Assembly (NCBI RefSeq): GCF_002101595.1
Contig: NZ_LQOM01000016.1
Location: forward strand, 186,001 to 250,000
Source: Mycobacterium celatum
GTDB lineage: Bacteria > Actinomycetota > Actinomycetes > Mycobacteriales > Mycobacteriaceae
Length of the DNA stretch: 64,000 bases
Direction of reading: 5' to 3'
Shown here: positions 38,036-47,603 of the stretch, in pieces
Layout: each line of letters starts with the position of its first letter
Position numbering within the stretch: position 1 is the stretch's first letter
The notes under the pieces: model-generated
Seen by the model: only the letters and a program-made list of their open reading frames with translations
The model's database searches: none
What the model was told of the DNA's origin: nothing
Translations under genes and position numbers: made by a program

Positions 38036-39259
38036 CTAGCGGTCCGGCAGCGCGTGCTCGACGATCGGCAACCTCGGCAGCGGCTGGCGTTCGCGACGCT
38101 TGGCCGCCAGGTACACCTGCGCGGTTTCCCCGGCCACGGTGTGCCAGTCGAAGTCGGCGGTGAGCCGTTCGCGCGCGGCGTACGCGCGACGCTGTGCGGC
38201 GGCGGGATCGTCGAGCACAGCGCGCACCGCGCCGGCCAGCCGGGCCACGTCGCGCGGCGGGCACGACATCCCGGTCTCCCCGTCGATCACCGCCTCACCC
38301 AGGCCGCCGATGTTCGTTGTCACCAGCGGGGTTCCGGCCGCGGCGGCTTCCAGCGCGGCGAGCCCGAATGGCTCGTAGTGGCTGGGCAGCACCGCGGCGT
38401 CGGCGCGGTGCAGGGCCGCCAAAAGTTCCTCGTGGTCGAGCCGTCCCAAAAACCTTGTTGCCCTGAGCACCCGGTGCTGACGGGCCTGCTCGACGAGCCA
38501 GTCCTGCTGGGTGCCCTCCCCGGCGATGGTCAGCGTGGTACCGGGATGAGTGCGTCGGATGCGGGGCAGCGCGGCGATCGCGTCGTGCACGCCCTTCTCG
38601 TATTCCAGCCGACCCACATACAGCAGTTCCGGCGGGCCGGTGCGATTGCGCCGCGGTGCGAACGGCCAACGGGCGGCGTCGATTCCGTTGCGGATCACGG
38701 TGATCTCGGTCAGCCCGGGTCCGAACAGCTCGGTGATCTCGTCGCGCATCGATGCCGAACACGTGATCAGCGAATCGGATTCGCGCACCAGCCACGACTC
38801 GACGGCGTGTACCTGCCTGCTGATCGCGCCGGAAACCCAGCCGGAGTGCCGACCGGCCTCGGTGGCATGGATCGTGGAAACCATTGGCACGTCGAAGTAT
38901 TCGGCTAACGTAATCGCTGGATGCGCAACCAGCCAATCGTGCGCGTGCACCACGTCGGGGGTGAAGTCCAGCGCCAGCCCGACGCGGGTCATGGCGTGGC
39001 CCATCGCCAGGGTCCAGGCCATCATGTCGTTGGCAAAGGTGAACTCGTGCGGATCCTGTGCAGCCGCGACCACCCGCACGCCCTCGCTGATCTCGTCGGA
39101 CGACGGGTGCGTGCTCGGGTCCGTGCCCGCCGGGCGACGCGACAGCACGACGACCTCGTGGCCGGCCGCGACCAGCGCGGTGGCCAGGTGATGGACGTGG
39201 CGGCCGAGGCCGCCGATCACCACCGGCGGGTACTCCCACGAGACCATCAGGATCTTCAC
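38036..39259 (-). CDS. GT4-family glycosyltransferase, methylglucose lipopolysaccharide biosynthesis (Rv3032 equivalent)
   Basis: A 407-residue GT-B enzyme. It starts MKILMVSWEYPPVVIGGLGRHVHHL, the glycogen-synthase-like N-terminus. The donor site has LPSHYEPFGLAALEAAAAGTPLV, the EX7E motif. In M. tuberculosis, Rv3032 builds the alpha-1,4-glucan chain of 6-O-methylglucosyl lipopolysaccharides and contributes to capsular glucan. The start is GTG at 39259, matching that protein; the frame is open further upstream without support. It is transcribed downstream of the GH57 gene at 39348, with a hairpin between them. Confidence 0.93.
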   Translation of the reverse strand: MKILMVSWEYPPVVIGGLGRHVHHLATALVAAGHEVVVLSRRPAGTDPSTHPSSDEISEGVRVVAAAQDPHEFTFANDMMAWTLAMGHAMTRVGLALDFTPDVVHAHDWLVAHPAITLAEYFDVPMVSTIHATEAGRHSGWVSGAISRQVHAVESWLVRESDSLITCSASMRDEITELFGPGLTEITVIRNGIDAARWPFAPRRNRTGPPELLYVGRLEYEKGVHDAIAALPRIRRTHPGTTLTIAGEGTQQDWLVEQARQHRVLRATRFLGRLDHEELLAALHRADAAVLPSHYEPFGLAALEAAAAGTPLVTTNIGGLGEAVIDGETGMSCPPRDVARLAGAVRAVLDDPAAAQRRAYAARERLTADFDWHTVAGETAQVYLAAKRRERQPLPRLPIVEHALPDR

Positions 39260-39278
39260 GGGCAGGCCCACCTTTGGC

Positions 39279-39338
39279 GCGAGCGTGCGCAAAAACGGGC
39301 GGGCGGCGGCGTGTCGGGCCGGGGACACGCACGCTCGC
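39279..39338. repeat. Nested intergenic hairpin between the MGLP genes
   Basis: GCGAGCGTGCG (39279-39289) pairs perfectly with CGCACGCTCGC (39328-39338). Inside, GTGTC (39311-39315) pairs with GACAC (39324-39328). It fills most of the 88 bp gap between the GH57 gene and the GT4 gene. Its GAGCGTGCGCAAA start resembles GAGCAGACGCAAA in the fixB terminator, so both may belong to one mycobacterial hairpin family. It could limit readthrough into the GT4 gene. Confidence 0.6.
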
Positions 39339-39347
39339 GGAAGAAAG

Positions 39348-40871
39348 TCATGGCAGCCTCCGCGCGTCCAGCGCGCCGAACAGCCCGTCGGCGCGGTTCC
39401 AGCCGTCGGCCAGCCGCTGCGCGACCTCCCGGCGGCCCGACGCCAGCGCATCGGCGATCTCCCGGGTGGCGTGCGCGTGCAGGTGCGCCCGGTAGCGGGC
39501 ATAGTCCGCGGCGGAGTCCTTGCTCACCATGAACGGCCAGTCGCTGGACACCGTCAGCAGCGTCTCGCGCAGAATCTGGTCGGCCACCTGGTCGCGCGGG
39601 ATCGGCCCGTCCAGCGACGCGGTCTGGGTCAGCGCCTTGTCGACGGTGCTCAGTGCAGTGTCGACGACCTCGGTGTTGAGCTGCACCAGGTCCGCCACCT
39701 TCTCGCCGGCCCAGACCTGCCAGTCCTTGCCGGAACCCCAAGAGCTGGGCGGTAATTCGACCGCGTCGCCGACGAAGCCCTCGGCGATCGCGTCGCTCAG
39801 GGTGCCGACCCGCACGCCGGCCTCCGGCAGCGCCCGCAGCACCCGCGCCAGCCACACCGGTCCCTCGTACCACCAATGCCCGAACAGTTCGGTGTCGAAG
39901 GCGGCTATTACATGCGCCGGGCGGCCGATCCGCTCGGATTCGCTGGTCAGCCGGTCGCGGACCACGTCGACGAAATCGGCGACGTGGCCGTCGACCGCGC
40001 GATCGGCCCGCTCGGGGTCGTAGGGCGCCTTGGCGTCCGAGGGCACGTTGCGGCCGGTGACCCGGGCCGGTTTCAGCCCGGTGCGATGGTCGTAGGTGTG
40101 GAAGTCGCGGTAGGCGGCATGTCCGGGGTAGCCGGATTTCGGCGACCACACCCGGTAGCTGACCTGCAAGTCGCGGCCGAACGCCACCACGTCGGTCTCG
40201 CCCACCGGCCGGCCCAGCGCGGTGTCGCCGTGCAGCGACGGGCCGTCGACCATGAAATGACCGACTCCTGCTGCGGCGTAGTCGTTTTCCATCCCAGGGG
40301 CGTAGGCGCATTCGGGTGCCCAGATTCCGGTCGGGATGTGCGCGAGGCGGTGCCGGGCGTCGGCCAGGCCCTCGCGCAGCGCGAACTCGCGCAGCCGCGG
40401 CGCCAGCAGCGGCTGGAACGGGTGGGCCAGCGGGCCGCCGAGCAGTTCGACCGTGCCGGCGTCGATCACGCTGCGCAGCAGCGGGCTGCCGCCGTGGTGC
40501 CATCGGGTGGCGAAGTCCTCGAGAGCGCGCTCGGCTTCGGCACGCTCGCGAATTCCGAACGCGCGCAACGGCTCTGGCAGCGTGGTGGCCTCGGTGGCGC
40601 GCAGCTGCCAGTTGGCCAGCCAGTGGTACATGCCGTCGAGGCAATACGGGTCGTCGAGCTGCGCGGTCACCACCGGTGTCATGCCCAGCGTGACCACGCC
40701 GCGCCGGTCCTCGGCCGCGAGGGCCTCCAGCACCCGCAGCAGCGGCAGATACGCCGCCGACCACGACTGGTAGAGCCATTCCTCGCCGACCGGCCAGCGG
40801 CCGTGGTGGGCCAGCCACGGCAGGTGCGTGTGCAGCACCAGCGTGAACATGCCCGGCACTCGGTTCGTCAC
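39348..40871 (-). CDS. GH57-family 1,4-alpha-glucan branching enzyme-like protein (Rv3031 equivalent)
   Basis: The 507-residue protein has GH57 motifs in order: HTHLPWLAHHG (motif 1), WAPECAYAPGM with the catalytic Glu (motif 3), and FDTELFGHWWYEGP with the acid/base Asp (motif 4). The start GTG at 40869-40871 overlaps the methyltransferase stop by 4 bp. The C-terminal part is helical (DUF1957-like). In M. tuberculosis Rv3031 is essential and makes branches in the methylglucose lipopolysaccharide chain. Together with its neighbours it forms the MGLP cluster. Confidence 0.92.
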   Translation of the reverse strand: MTNRVPGMFTLVLHTHLPWLAHHGRWPVGEEWLYQSWSAAYLPLLRVLEALAAEDRRGVVTLGMTPVVTAQLDDPYCLDGMYHWLANWQLRATEATTLPEPLRAFGIRERAEAERALEDFATRWHHGGSPLLRSVIDAGTVELLGGPLAHPFQPLLAPRLREFALREGLADARHRLAHIPTGIWAPECAYAPGMENDYAAAGVGHFMVDGPSLHGDTALGRPVGETDVVAFGRDLQVSYRVWSPKSGYPGHAAYRDFHTYDHRTGLKPARVTGRNVPSDAKAPYDPERADRAVDGHVADFVDVVRDRLTSESERIGRPAHVIAAFDTELFGHWWYEGPVWLARVLRALPEAGVRVGTLSDAIAEGFVGDAVELPPSSWGSGKDWQVWAGEKVADLVQLNTEVVDTALSTVDKALTQTASLDGPIPRDQVADQILRETLLTVSSDWPFMVSKDSAADYARYRAHLHAHATREIADALASGRREVAQRLADGWNRADGLFGALDARRLP

Positions 40872-41659
40872 GGGCGCACCGCGATTGCGACCAGATCGAG
40901 GCTCTCGTCGATGCCGCGGTCTGCAGCGTCGACCAGGTCGAAGTCCGCGGTGGTGACCGCGGCGACGTCGGTCAGCAGGTCGGCCGGCCAGGGTGCGTCG
41001 GCCACCGCCCGCGCCACCTGGGCGTCGATGATCGAGCCGCCGTGCCGGGCGTCCATCTCGGCCAGCCGGGGCCCGTGAAATACCCCGTACACGCCGTCCA
41101 CGCCGAATCCGGCGTCGACCAGCAGCTCGGTCAGCTCCTCGGCGTTCAGCTCGCGGGTGTGGAAGGGGTTGATCGGGGTGTCGCGGCCCGGCGAGAACGT
41201 AATCCGGTTGGGGGTGGACACCATCAGCAGCCCGGACGGACGCAGCACCCGGGCACATTCCCGGACGAACTGCGCCTGGTCCCAGAGATGCTCGATGACC
41301 TGAAAATTGACCACGACGTCCACCGACGCGTCAGGCAGCGGCAGCCGGCTGAGATTGCCGTGCATCACCTCCACCCGCGGGTACCGGGCGCGGACGTGGG
41401 CCACAGTCGCCTCGTCGTAGTCCAGCGCGATGACCCTGCGCGCGACCCCGGCGATCAGATCGGCGCCGTAGCCCTCGCCGCAGCCGGCTTCGAGCACCTC
41501 GCGGCCCGCACAGTGCGGCGCCAGCCGCTCATAGACCACCTCGTGGCGGCGAAACCAGTAGTTCTCCACGTCGAGACCCGGGATCGTGCGCTCGCCGGTC
41601 AGCATCAATCCGGCATCGGCGGGGGCCGTGCCGGGGACGTCGGGGACGAATGCACTCAT
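40868..41659 (-). CDS. SAM-dependent methyltransferase (Rv3030 equivalent)
   Basis: The 263-residue protein has motif I EVLEAGCGEGYGADLIAG, acidic motif ALDYDEATVAHV, and a late motif VVNFQVIEHLWDQAQFVRECARVLRPSG. It is the first gene of the Rv3030-Rv3032 cluster for methylglucose lipopolysaccharides and is thought to act in sugar O-methylation. ATG start at 41657-41659. Divergent from fixA, with a 207 bp gap that holds promoters for both. Confidence 0.9.
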   Translation of the reverse strand: MSAFVPDVPGTAPADAGLMLTGERTIPGLDVENYWFRRHEVVYERLAPHCAGREVLEAGCGEGYGADLIAGVARRVIALDYDEATVAHVRARYPRVEVMHGNLSRLPLPDASVDVVVNFQVIEHLWDQAQFVRECARVLRPSGLLMVSTPNRITFSPGRDTPINPFHTRELNAEELTELLVDAGFGVDGVYGVFHGPRLAEMDARHGGSIIDAQVARAVADAPWPADLLTDVAAVTTADFDLVDAADRGIDESLDLVAIAVRP

Positions 41660-41767
41660 TGGATAGGCAGGCTAGCCCCTAGTGGCTGGAACGCGAATGG
41701 GTCACCGCAGACGGGCGGGCAATCGAGCGAGCACGACCCGCTATGGTGTGAGAGCGAACCGCACAAA

Positions 41768-41783
41768 GTTACCAGCTAGTAAC
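41768..41783. promoter_or_regulatory. Palindrome in the fixA promoter region
   Basis: GTTAC (41768-41772) and GTAAC (41779-41783) form a perfect repeat around CAGCTA, with AGCT at the centre. It lies 84 bp upstream of fixA in the AT-richer part of the divergent gap. Such GTTAC-like palindromes are typical TetR-type operators. The regulator is not known. Confidence 0.5.
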
Positions 41784-41866
41784 ATGCGTTTGCGGTCGAG
41801 TAGCACGTGACCAAGGTCCTGTCGCCTCCGGCTGCAGGACTCCCTCGAGGAGGACGAAGCACACTC

Positions 41867-42667
41867 ATGACGAACATCGTGGTCCTGATCAAGCAGGTCC
41901 CGGACACCTGGTCGGAGCGGAAACTCAAGGAAGGCGACTGGACACTCGACCGTGAGGCCGCCGACGCCGTGTTGGACGAGATCAACGAGCGCGCTGTCGA
42001 AGAAGCGCTGCTGATCCGTGAGAAAGAGGCCGCCGACGGCGTCGAGGGATCGGTGACCGTGCTGACCGCCGGCCCCGAGCGGGCCACCGAGGCGATCCGC
42101 AAGGCGTTGTCGATGGGCGCCGACAAGGCCGTGCACCTCAAGGACGACGGCATGCGCGGCTCCGACGTTATCCAGACCGGCTGGGCGCTGGCGCGTGCCC
42201 TGGGCACCATCGAAGGCACCGAGCTGGTGATCGCCGGTAACGAGTCCACCGACGGCACCGGCGGCGCGGTCCCGGCCATCATCGCCGAATACCTCGGCCT
42301 GCCCCAGCTCACTCACCTGCGCAAGCTCTCGGTCGAGGGCGGCAAGATCACCGGCGAGCGGGAGACCGACGACGGCGTGTTCACGCTGGAGGCGTCGCTG
42401 CCGGCAGTGGTCAGCGTCAACGAGAAGATCAACGAGCCGCGCTTCCCGTCGTTCAAAGGCATCATGGCCGCCAAGAAGAAGGAAGTCACCGTCCTGACCC
42501 TGGCCGAGATCGGCGTCGAGCCCGACGAGGTCGGGCTGGCCAACGCGGGGTCGACGGTGCTCTCGGCGACCCCCAAGCCGCCCAAGACCGCCGGTGAAAA
42601 GGTCACCGACGAGGGCGACGGCGGCACCAAGATCGCCGAATACCTGGTTGCGCAGAAGATCATCTAA
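41867..42667 (+). CDS. fixA: Electron transfer flavoprotein, beta subunit
   Basis: Binds AMP and partners FixB to carry electrons from acyl-CoA dehydrogenases to the respiratory chain. The 266-residue product starts MTNIVVLIKQVPDTWSERKL and has the ETF-beta signature VAGNESTDGTGGAVPAIIAEYLGLP-like region (residues 123-147), then EASLPAVVSVNEKINEPRFPS. ATG at 41867 follows GAGGAGG at 41847-41853. Forty bases separate it from fixB, and both are cotranscribed. It matches M. tuberculosis FixA (Rv3029c). Confidence 0.96.
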   Translation: MTNIVVLIKQVPDTWSERKLKEGDWTLDREAADAVLDEINERAVEEALLIREKEAADGVEGSVTVLTAGPERATEAIRKALSMGADKAVHLKDDGMRGSDVIQTGWALARALGTIEGTELVIAGNESTDGTGGAVPAIIAEYLGLPQLTHLRKLSVEGGKITGERETDDGVFTLEASLPAVVSVNEKINEPRFPSFKGIMAAKKKEVTVLTLAEIGVEPDEVGLANAGSTVLSATPKPPKTAGEKVTDEGDGGTKIAEYLVAQKII

Positions 42668-42707
42668 ACCCCGTTAACCACAAACCCGAAAGACACGGAA
42701 CACACTC

Positions 42708-43664
42708 ATGGCTGAAGTACTGGTGCTCGTCGAGCACGCCGAAGGCGCGCTGAAGAAAGTCACCTCAGAACTGCTCACCGCGGCCCGCCGGTTGGGTGAG
42801 CCCGCGGCTGTCGTGGTCGGTACACCCGGGACGGCCGCGCCGCTGGTCGACGGGCTGAAGGCGGCCGGCGCTGCGAAGATCTACGTCGCCGAGTCCGACG
42901 TCGTCGACAACTACCTGATCACACCGCAGGTCGACGTGCTGGCCGCGCTGGCCGAATCGTCGTCACCGGCGGCGGTGTTGCTGGCCGCCAGCGCCGACGG
43001 CAAGGAGATTGCCGGCCGGCTGGCCGCGCGGATCGGCTCCGGGCTGCTGGTCGACGTCGTCGACGTGAAGGAAGGCGGCAAGGCCGTGCATTCCATCTTC
43101 GGTGGCGCGTTCACCGTGGAGGCGCAGGCCAACGGCGACACCCCGGTGATCACCGTGCGGGCCGGCGCAATCGACGCCGAACCGGCCGAGGGCGCGGGCG
43201 AGCAGGTCACCGTCGAGGTACCCGCGCCCGCCGAGAACGCCGCCAAGGTCACCTCTCGCGAGCCCGCGGTGGCCGGCGACCGCCCCGAGCTCACCGAGGC
43301 CAGCATCGTGGTGTCCGGTGGCCGCGGTGTGGGCAGCGCCGAAAACTTCAGCGTGGTCGAGGAATTGGCCGACTCGCTCGGCGGCGCGGTGGGCGCGTCG
43401 CGCGCCGCCGTCGACTCCGGCTACTACCCGGGCCAGTTCCAGGTCGGTCAGACGGGTAAGACGGTGTCGCCGCAGCTCTATATCGCGCTGGGCATCTCGG
43501 GGGCGATCCAGCACCGCGCCGGCATGCAGACGTCCAAGACGATCATCGCAGTCAACAAGGACGAAGAAGCGCCGATCTTCGAGATCGCCGACTATGGCGT
43601 GGTCGGTGACCTGTTCAAGGTTGCCCCGCAGCTGACCGAGGCGGTCAAGGCCCGCAAGGGCTGA
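42708..43664 (+). CDS. fixB: Electron transfer flavoprotein, alpha subunit
   Basis: FAD-binding subunit of ETF; 318 residues. The C-terminal FAD site holds the ETF-alpha signature [18 protein letters not shown], continuing [37 protein letters not shown] is the adenine-binding loop. ATG start at 42708. Partner of FixA. A strong hairpin overlaps the stop codon and ends the operon. Confidence 0.96.
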   Translation: MAEVLVLVEHAEGALKKVTSELLTAARRLGEPAAVVVGTPGTAAPLVDGLKAAGAAKIYVAESDVVDNYLITPQVDVLAALAESSSPAAVLLAASADGKEIAGRLAARIGSGLLVDVVDVKEGGKAVHSIFGGAFTVEAQANGDTPVITVRAGAIDAEPAEGAGEQVTVEVPAPAENAAKVTSREPAVAGDRPELTEASIVVSGGRGVGSAENFSVVEELADSLGGAVGASRAAVDSGYYPGQFQVGQTGKTVSPQLYIALGISGAIQHRAGMQTSKTIIAVNKDEEAPIFEIADYGVVGDLFKVAPQLTEAVKARKG

Positions 43665-43717
43665 GCAGACGCAAAGCTCCCAATTCCGTTGCGAATTGGG
43701 GGCTTTCGCGTCTGCTC
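43663..43717. terminator. Long near-perfect hairpin between convergent genes
   Basis: GAGCAGACGCAAAGCT...CCCAATTC (43663-43686) pairs with GAATTGGG...GGCTTTCGCGTCTGCTC (43693-43717) with one mismatch and one bulge. The loop is CGTTGC. It lies between fixB (+) and the hydrolase gene (-), and overlaps the fixB stop. There is no T-tract, but the arrangement suits a bidirectional terminator, as often found in mycobacteria. Confidence 0.75.
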
Positions 43718-43723
43718 GGCAGG

Positions 43724-44563
43724 TTAACGCGCCTGCACGAGCTGGTTACCGTCCGCGTCGAAGAGTTCCTTGGACCAGCGGTCGAGGACCTCGGTGCTGT
43801 CCCAGTCGTCGGGGTGGAACCCCGGGCGGATGTAGTCGGCGATGCGACGACGGGTCTCGGCGCGCAGCAACGGCGATTTACGGAAATCGTTGAGGCTGCG
43901 CAGCAGCCGCCGCGGGTTGTAGGACGCGCGGTCGCGGGCCATCGAGCGCAGCGTCTGGAAGACCACCTCGGCCAGGAAGATCGCGGTGGCGATCCGCATG
44001 GCCCGCACCCGCGTGCGCTCGGTTCCGCCGACCGCTTGGAACACGTCGAAGGCCACCGCTTTGTGCTCACACTCTTCGAAGGCGTGCCACAGCAGTAGCT
44101 GGCGCACGTCCGATCGGTCGAGCAGGTCCAGCATCTCGTCGTCGGTCAGTAAAAGCTCCGCCAGCGTGGCCGTGTAGTGCTCCAGGGCTGCGGTGCCGGC
44201 CAAGGCCATCTCCGTGGAGAACACCTTTTCCAGCTTGGCGAGCAACCATGCGACGTGGCGGTCGAACCGTGCGGTGGGATAGCCCATCTCCTGGAGGCGG
44301 TCGTTGAGCAGCCGGTGTTGCTGGCGGTGGGTGGCCTCCTGCGCGATGAACCCCTTGACCGCCTGCTGCAGTTCCGGGTCGGTGATCTGGTCGCGATAGT
44401 TGCGCACGGACCGGATGAAAAAGTCCTCACCCTCCGGGAACGCGGCAGACAGTATCGCGAGGAAGTGGCTCATCACGAGGTCGTCGCCGGCGTAATGCTT
44501 CCGGGTGCCCGTGGGCAGCGTGAACTGGACGCGACGGGCTCTCAGGGCAGGGCGGTTGGACAT
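43724..44563 (-). CDS. Predicted metal-dependent hydrolase (PF10118)
   Basis: A 279-residue, mostly helical protein with ferritin-like features. Metal-site motifs are QEATHRQQHRLLNDRL (E and H), a TAALEHYTATLAELLL stretch, and WHAFEECEHKAVAFDVF (E-H). These acidic and His residues match the Metal_hydrol family. ATG at 44561-44563 has AGGAG upstream; a longer start to 44590 is possible but lacks a ribosome site. Divergent from a TetR gene and thus probably regulated by it. Its substrate is unknown. Confidence 0.85.
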   Translation of the reverse strand: MSNRPALRARRVQFTLPTGTRKHYAGDDLVMSHFLAILSAAFPEGEDFFIRSVRNYRDQITDPELQQAVKGFIAQEATHRQQHRLLNDRLQEMGYPTARFDRHVAWLLAKLEKVFSTEMALAGTAALEHYTATLAELLLTDDEMLDLLDRSDVRQLLLWHAFEECEHKAVAFDVFQAVGGTERTRVRAMRIATAIFLAEVVFQTLRSMARDRASYNPRRLLRSLNDFRKSPLLRAETRRRIADYIRPGFHPDDWDSTEVLDRWSKELFDADGNQLVQAR

Positions 44564-44586
44564 AGTTGTTCTCCTTGTCGGCAAGC

Positions 44587-44596
44587 TCACATGTGA
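44587..44596. promoter_or_regulatory. Palindrome TCACATGTGA in the divergent gap
   Basis: A perfect 10 bp palindrome in the 72 bp gap between the hydrolase (start 44563) and the TetR gene (start 44636). It is a candidate operator. Only short, so chance is possible. Confidence 0.35.
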
Positions 44597-44635
44597 CTTT
44601 ACCCCTAGTCAGATGAGAATGACAGACTGTAGCCC

Positions 44636-45274
44636 GTGAGCCCGGCGCGGATCTATGGCGGCATGACAGCCGAGCAGCGTGAGGCCGGACGCCGGGCGCG
44701 CCTGATCGACACGGCGATCGAGCTGATGGGCACGCGTGGCGCCGCGGACACCACCGTGACCGCGGTCTGCGCCACGTCCGGCGTCACTTCGCGCTACTTC
44801 TACCAGCACTTCGCCGACCGCGACGCGTTGCTGCGCGCCGTCGCCGAGGAACTCCGCACCACCATCCAAGACGCCATCCTCAAGGCCATCCCCGAGGGCA
44901 CCACCACGCCCGACGCGTTGGCGCAAGCCCCGATCCGCGCGTTGCTGGCCATCATTCGCGACAATTCGCGCCTGGCCCGGATTCTGTTCGTGGAATCGGG
45001 CACCGAGCCCACCCTGCGCCGCCTTCGCAGCGAGCTGATGGCCAGCTTCGCCGACCTGGTCTGGCAACAGTCCCAGCTGCACCTGAACATCCCCGATTCC
45101 GCGGTCAAGGTCGGCCAACTCGCCGCGATCGTGGGCGTCGGCGGGGTGTTCGAAGTGTTGCGCCGCTGGGCCGACGGCGAACTCGACTACACCCCGGACC
45201 AACTCGTCGAGCACTGCGCCGGGCTGCTGGGCAGCCTGGCCGGCTACGTCCTGGCAGACGGAGCCACTGAATAG
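44636..45274 (+). CDS. TetR-family transcriptional regulator
   Basis: The 212-residue protein has the TetR helix-turn-helix at residues 20-65: LIDTAIELMGTRGAADTTVTAVCATSGVTSRYFYQHFADRDALL, with the YFYQHF recognition tail. The ligand-binding part is helical, with no known match. GTG start at 44636. It is divergent from the PF10118 hydrolase gene and very likely controls it. This pair replaces Rv3027c-Rv3026c of M. tuberculosis between fixB and iscS. Confidence 0.9.
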   Translation: MSPARIYGGMTAEQREAGRRARLIDTAIELMGTRGAADTTVTAVCATSGVTSRYFYQHFADRDALLRAVAEELRTTIQDAILKAIPEGTTTPDALAQAPIRALLAIIRDNSRLARILFVESGTEPTLRRLRSELMASFADLVWQQSQLHLNIPDSAVKVGQLAAIVGVGGVFEVLRRWADGELDYTPDQLVEHCAGLLGSLAGYVLADGATE

Positions 45275-45295
45275 CGTCGGTATCCTGGGCGGGTC

Positions 45296-46474
45296 ATGGT
45301 GTACCTCGACCACGCCGCCACCACCCCGATGCATCCCGCTGCCATCGAGGCGATGACGGCCGTGCTGGGCACCGTCGGTAACGCCTCCTCGCTGCACACC
45401 GCCGGGCGGGCGGCGCGGCGCCGGATGGAGGAATCCCGCGAGCTGATCGCCGACACGCTCGGCGCCCGGCCCTCCGAGGTGATCTTCACCGCGGGCGGCA
45501 CAGAGAGCGACAATCTGGCGGTCAAGGGCATCTACTGGGCGCGTCGCGACGCCGACCCGCGCCACCGGCGCATCGTCACCACCGCGGTCGAACACCACGC
45601 CGTGCTGGACGCCGTCACGTGGCTGGCCGAACACGAGGGCGCCGAGGTGACCTGGCTGCCGGCCGCCTCGGACGGATCGGTGTCGCCGGCGGCGCTTCGC
45701 GATGTTTTGGAGAGCCACGACGACGTCGCGCTGGTGTCGGTGATGTGGGCCAACAACGAGGTCGGCACGATCATGCCGATCAGCGAACTCGCCCCTATCG
45801 CAGCGGAATTCGATGTTCCGATGCACAGCGACGCCGTTCAGGCCGTCGGCCAGCTACCGGTCGTATTCGCCGGCAGCGGGCTGTCCGCGATGAGCGTGGC
45901 CGCGCACAAGTTCGGCGGCCCGCCCGCAGTCGGGGCGTTGCTGCTGCGCCGCGACGTCACATGTGTGCCACTCTCGCACGGCGGCGGGCAGGAGCGGGAC
46001 ATCCGTTCCGGCACACCCGATGTCGCCGGCGCGGTCGGAATGGCGACCGCCGCACAGATCGCGGTCGACGGGCTGGAGGCCAACAGCGCGCGGCTTCGTG
46101 CGCTGCGCGACCGGCTGATCGACGGTGTGCTGACCGGGATCGACGACGTGCGTCTCAACGGGCCCCGGGACGCGAGGCTGCCCGGCAACGCGCACTTCAC
46201 CTTTGACGGCTGTGAGGGTGATGCGCTGCTGATGTTGTTGGACGCCAACGGAATCGAATGCTCGACCGGCTCGGCCTGCACCGCCGGGGTGGCGCAGCCG
46301 TCGCACGTGCTGCTGGCAATGGGCGCCGACGTGGCCAGTGCCCGCGGGTCGTTGCGATTGTCGTTGGGGCACACCAGCGTTGATACCGACGTCGATGCGG
46401 CACTGCGGGTGCTGCCGGGAGCGGTCGCGCGGGCCCGGCAGGCCGCGCTGGCCGCCGCGGGGGTGTCGCGATGA
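45296..46474 (+). CDS. iscS: Cysteine desulfurase
   Basis: PLP enzyme that takes sulfur from cysteine for tRNA thiolation and Fe-S clusters. The 392-residue protein starts [20 protein letters not shown]. The PLP lysine is in [19 protein letters not shown], and the active-site cysteine is in [24 protein letters not shown] carries the His that stacks on PLP. ATG start at 45296, 21 bp after the TetR gene. Overlaps mnmA by 4 bp, which links sulfur donation to tRNA 2-thiolation. Matches Rv3025c. Confidence 0.96.
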   Translation: MVYLDHAATTPMHPAAIEAMTAVLGTVGNASSLHTAGRAARRRMEESRELIADTLGARPSEVIFTAGGTESDNLAVKGIYWARRDADPRHRRIVTTAVEHHAVLDAVTWLAEHEGAEVTWLPAASDGSVSPAALRDVLESHDDVALVSVMWANNEVGTIMPISELAPIAAEFDVPMHSDAVQAVGQLPVVFAGSGLSAMSVAAHKFGGPPAVGALLLRRDVTCVPLSHGGGQERDIRSGTPDVAGAVGMATAAQIAVDGLEANSARLRALRDRLIDGVLTGIDDVRLNGPRDARLPGNAHFTFDGCEGDALLMLLDANGIECSTGSACTAGVAQPSHVLLAMGADVASARGSLRLSLGHTSVDTDVDAALRVLPGAVARARQAALAAAGVSR

Positions 46475-47553
46475 AGGTGCTGGCCGCAATGAGCGGCGGC
46501 GTCGACTCGTCGGTGGCCGCCGCCCGAATGGTCGACGCTGGGCACGACGTCGTCGGCGTGCACCTGGCGCTGTCCACCGCGCCCGGCACGCTGCGCACCG
46601 GATCGCGGGGCTGCTGCTCCAAGGAGGACGCGGGCGACGCCCGCCGAGTCGCCGACGTGCTCGGAATCCCGTTCTATGTCTGGGATTTCGCTGACAGGTT
46701 CAAGGAAGACGTGATCGACGACTTCGTGTCCTCCTACGCGCGAGGCGAGACCCCCAACCCGTGCGTGCGCTGCAACGAGCGGATCAAATTCTCGGCGCTG
46801 GCGGCCCGCGCGGTAGCGCTGGGCTTCGACACCGTGGCCACCGGGCACTACGCCCGGCTGGCCGGCGGGCGGCTGCGCCGCGCGGTCGACCGCGACAAGG
46901 ACCAGTCCTACGTGCTGGCGGTGCTGACCGCCGAGCAGCTGCGCCACGCCGCATTCCCGATCGGCGACACCCCCAAGCCGGCCATCCGCGCCGAGGCCGC
47001 CCGGCGTGGCCTGGCGGTCGCGGAAAAGCCGGACAGCCACGACATCTGCTTCATCCCGTCCGGGGACACCCGCGCCTTTCTGGGCAGCCGCATCGGCGTG
47101 CGCCGTGGCGTCGTAGTCGACGCGCGAGGCGCCGTGCTGGCCGAACACGACGGCGTGCACGGCTTCACGATCGGGCAGCGCAAGGGGCTGGGCATCGCCG
47201 GTCCCGGCCCGGACGGCCGGCCGCGCTATGTGACCGCGATCGACGCCGACAGCGGCACCGTGCGAGTCGGCGCCGCCGCGGACCTGGACGTGTGGACGCT
47301 GACCGGGCAGAAGCCCGTCTTCACCACCGGCGCGGCGCCGTCGGGACCCGTCGAATGCGCGGTGCAGGTGCGCGCCCACGGCGAAACCGTCGACGCGGTA
47401 GCCGAATTGGTGGACGACAAGCTCGCGGTGCGGCTGCGCGCGCCGCTGCGCGGGGTAGCGCCCGGCCAGACCCTGGTGCTCTACCGCCCGGATCCCGACG
47501 GCGACGAGGTGATCGGCAGCGCCACGATATCCAGCGCATCGCCGAGCGTGTAA
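46471..47553 (+). CDS. mnmA: tRNA-specific 2-thiouridylase
   Basis: Adds sulfur to wobble uridine 34 of tRNAs for Lys, Glu and Gln. The 360-residue protein starts [20 protein letters not shown], with the PP-loop SGGVDSS. The first catalytic Cys is in [12 protein letters not shown], and the second region is [12 protein letters not shown]. The start overlaps iscS by 4 bp (ATGA), and the enzyme gets its sulfur from IscS. Matches M. tuberculosis TrmU (Rv3024c). Confidence 0.96.
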   Translation: MKVLAAMSGGVDSSVAAARMVDAGHDVVGVHLALSTAPGTLRTGSRGCCSKEDAGDARRVADVLGIPFYVWDFADRFKEDVIDDFVSSYARGETPNPCVRCNERIKFSALAARAVALGFDTVATGHYARLAGGRLRRAVDRDKDQSYVLAVLTAEQLRHAAFPIGDTPKPAIRAEAARRGLAVAEKPDSHDICFIPSGDTRAFLGSRIGVRRGVVVDARGAVLAEHDGVHGFTIGQRKGLGIAGPGPDGRPRYVTAIDADSGTVRVGAAADLDVWTLTGQKPVFTTGAAPSGPVECAVQVRAHGETVDAVAELVDDKLAVRLRAPLRGVAPGQTLVLYRPDPDGDEVIGSATISSASPSV

Positions 47554-47603
47554 CCAGGGCGACAATCCGGCGGTGGGTTCTCGCCACCAGTGCACGCTCG
47601 TCG

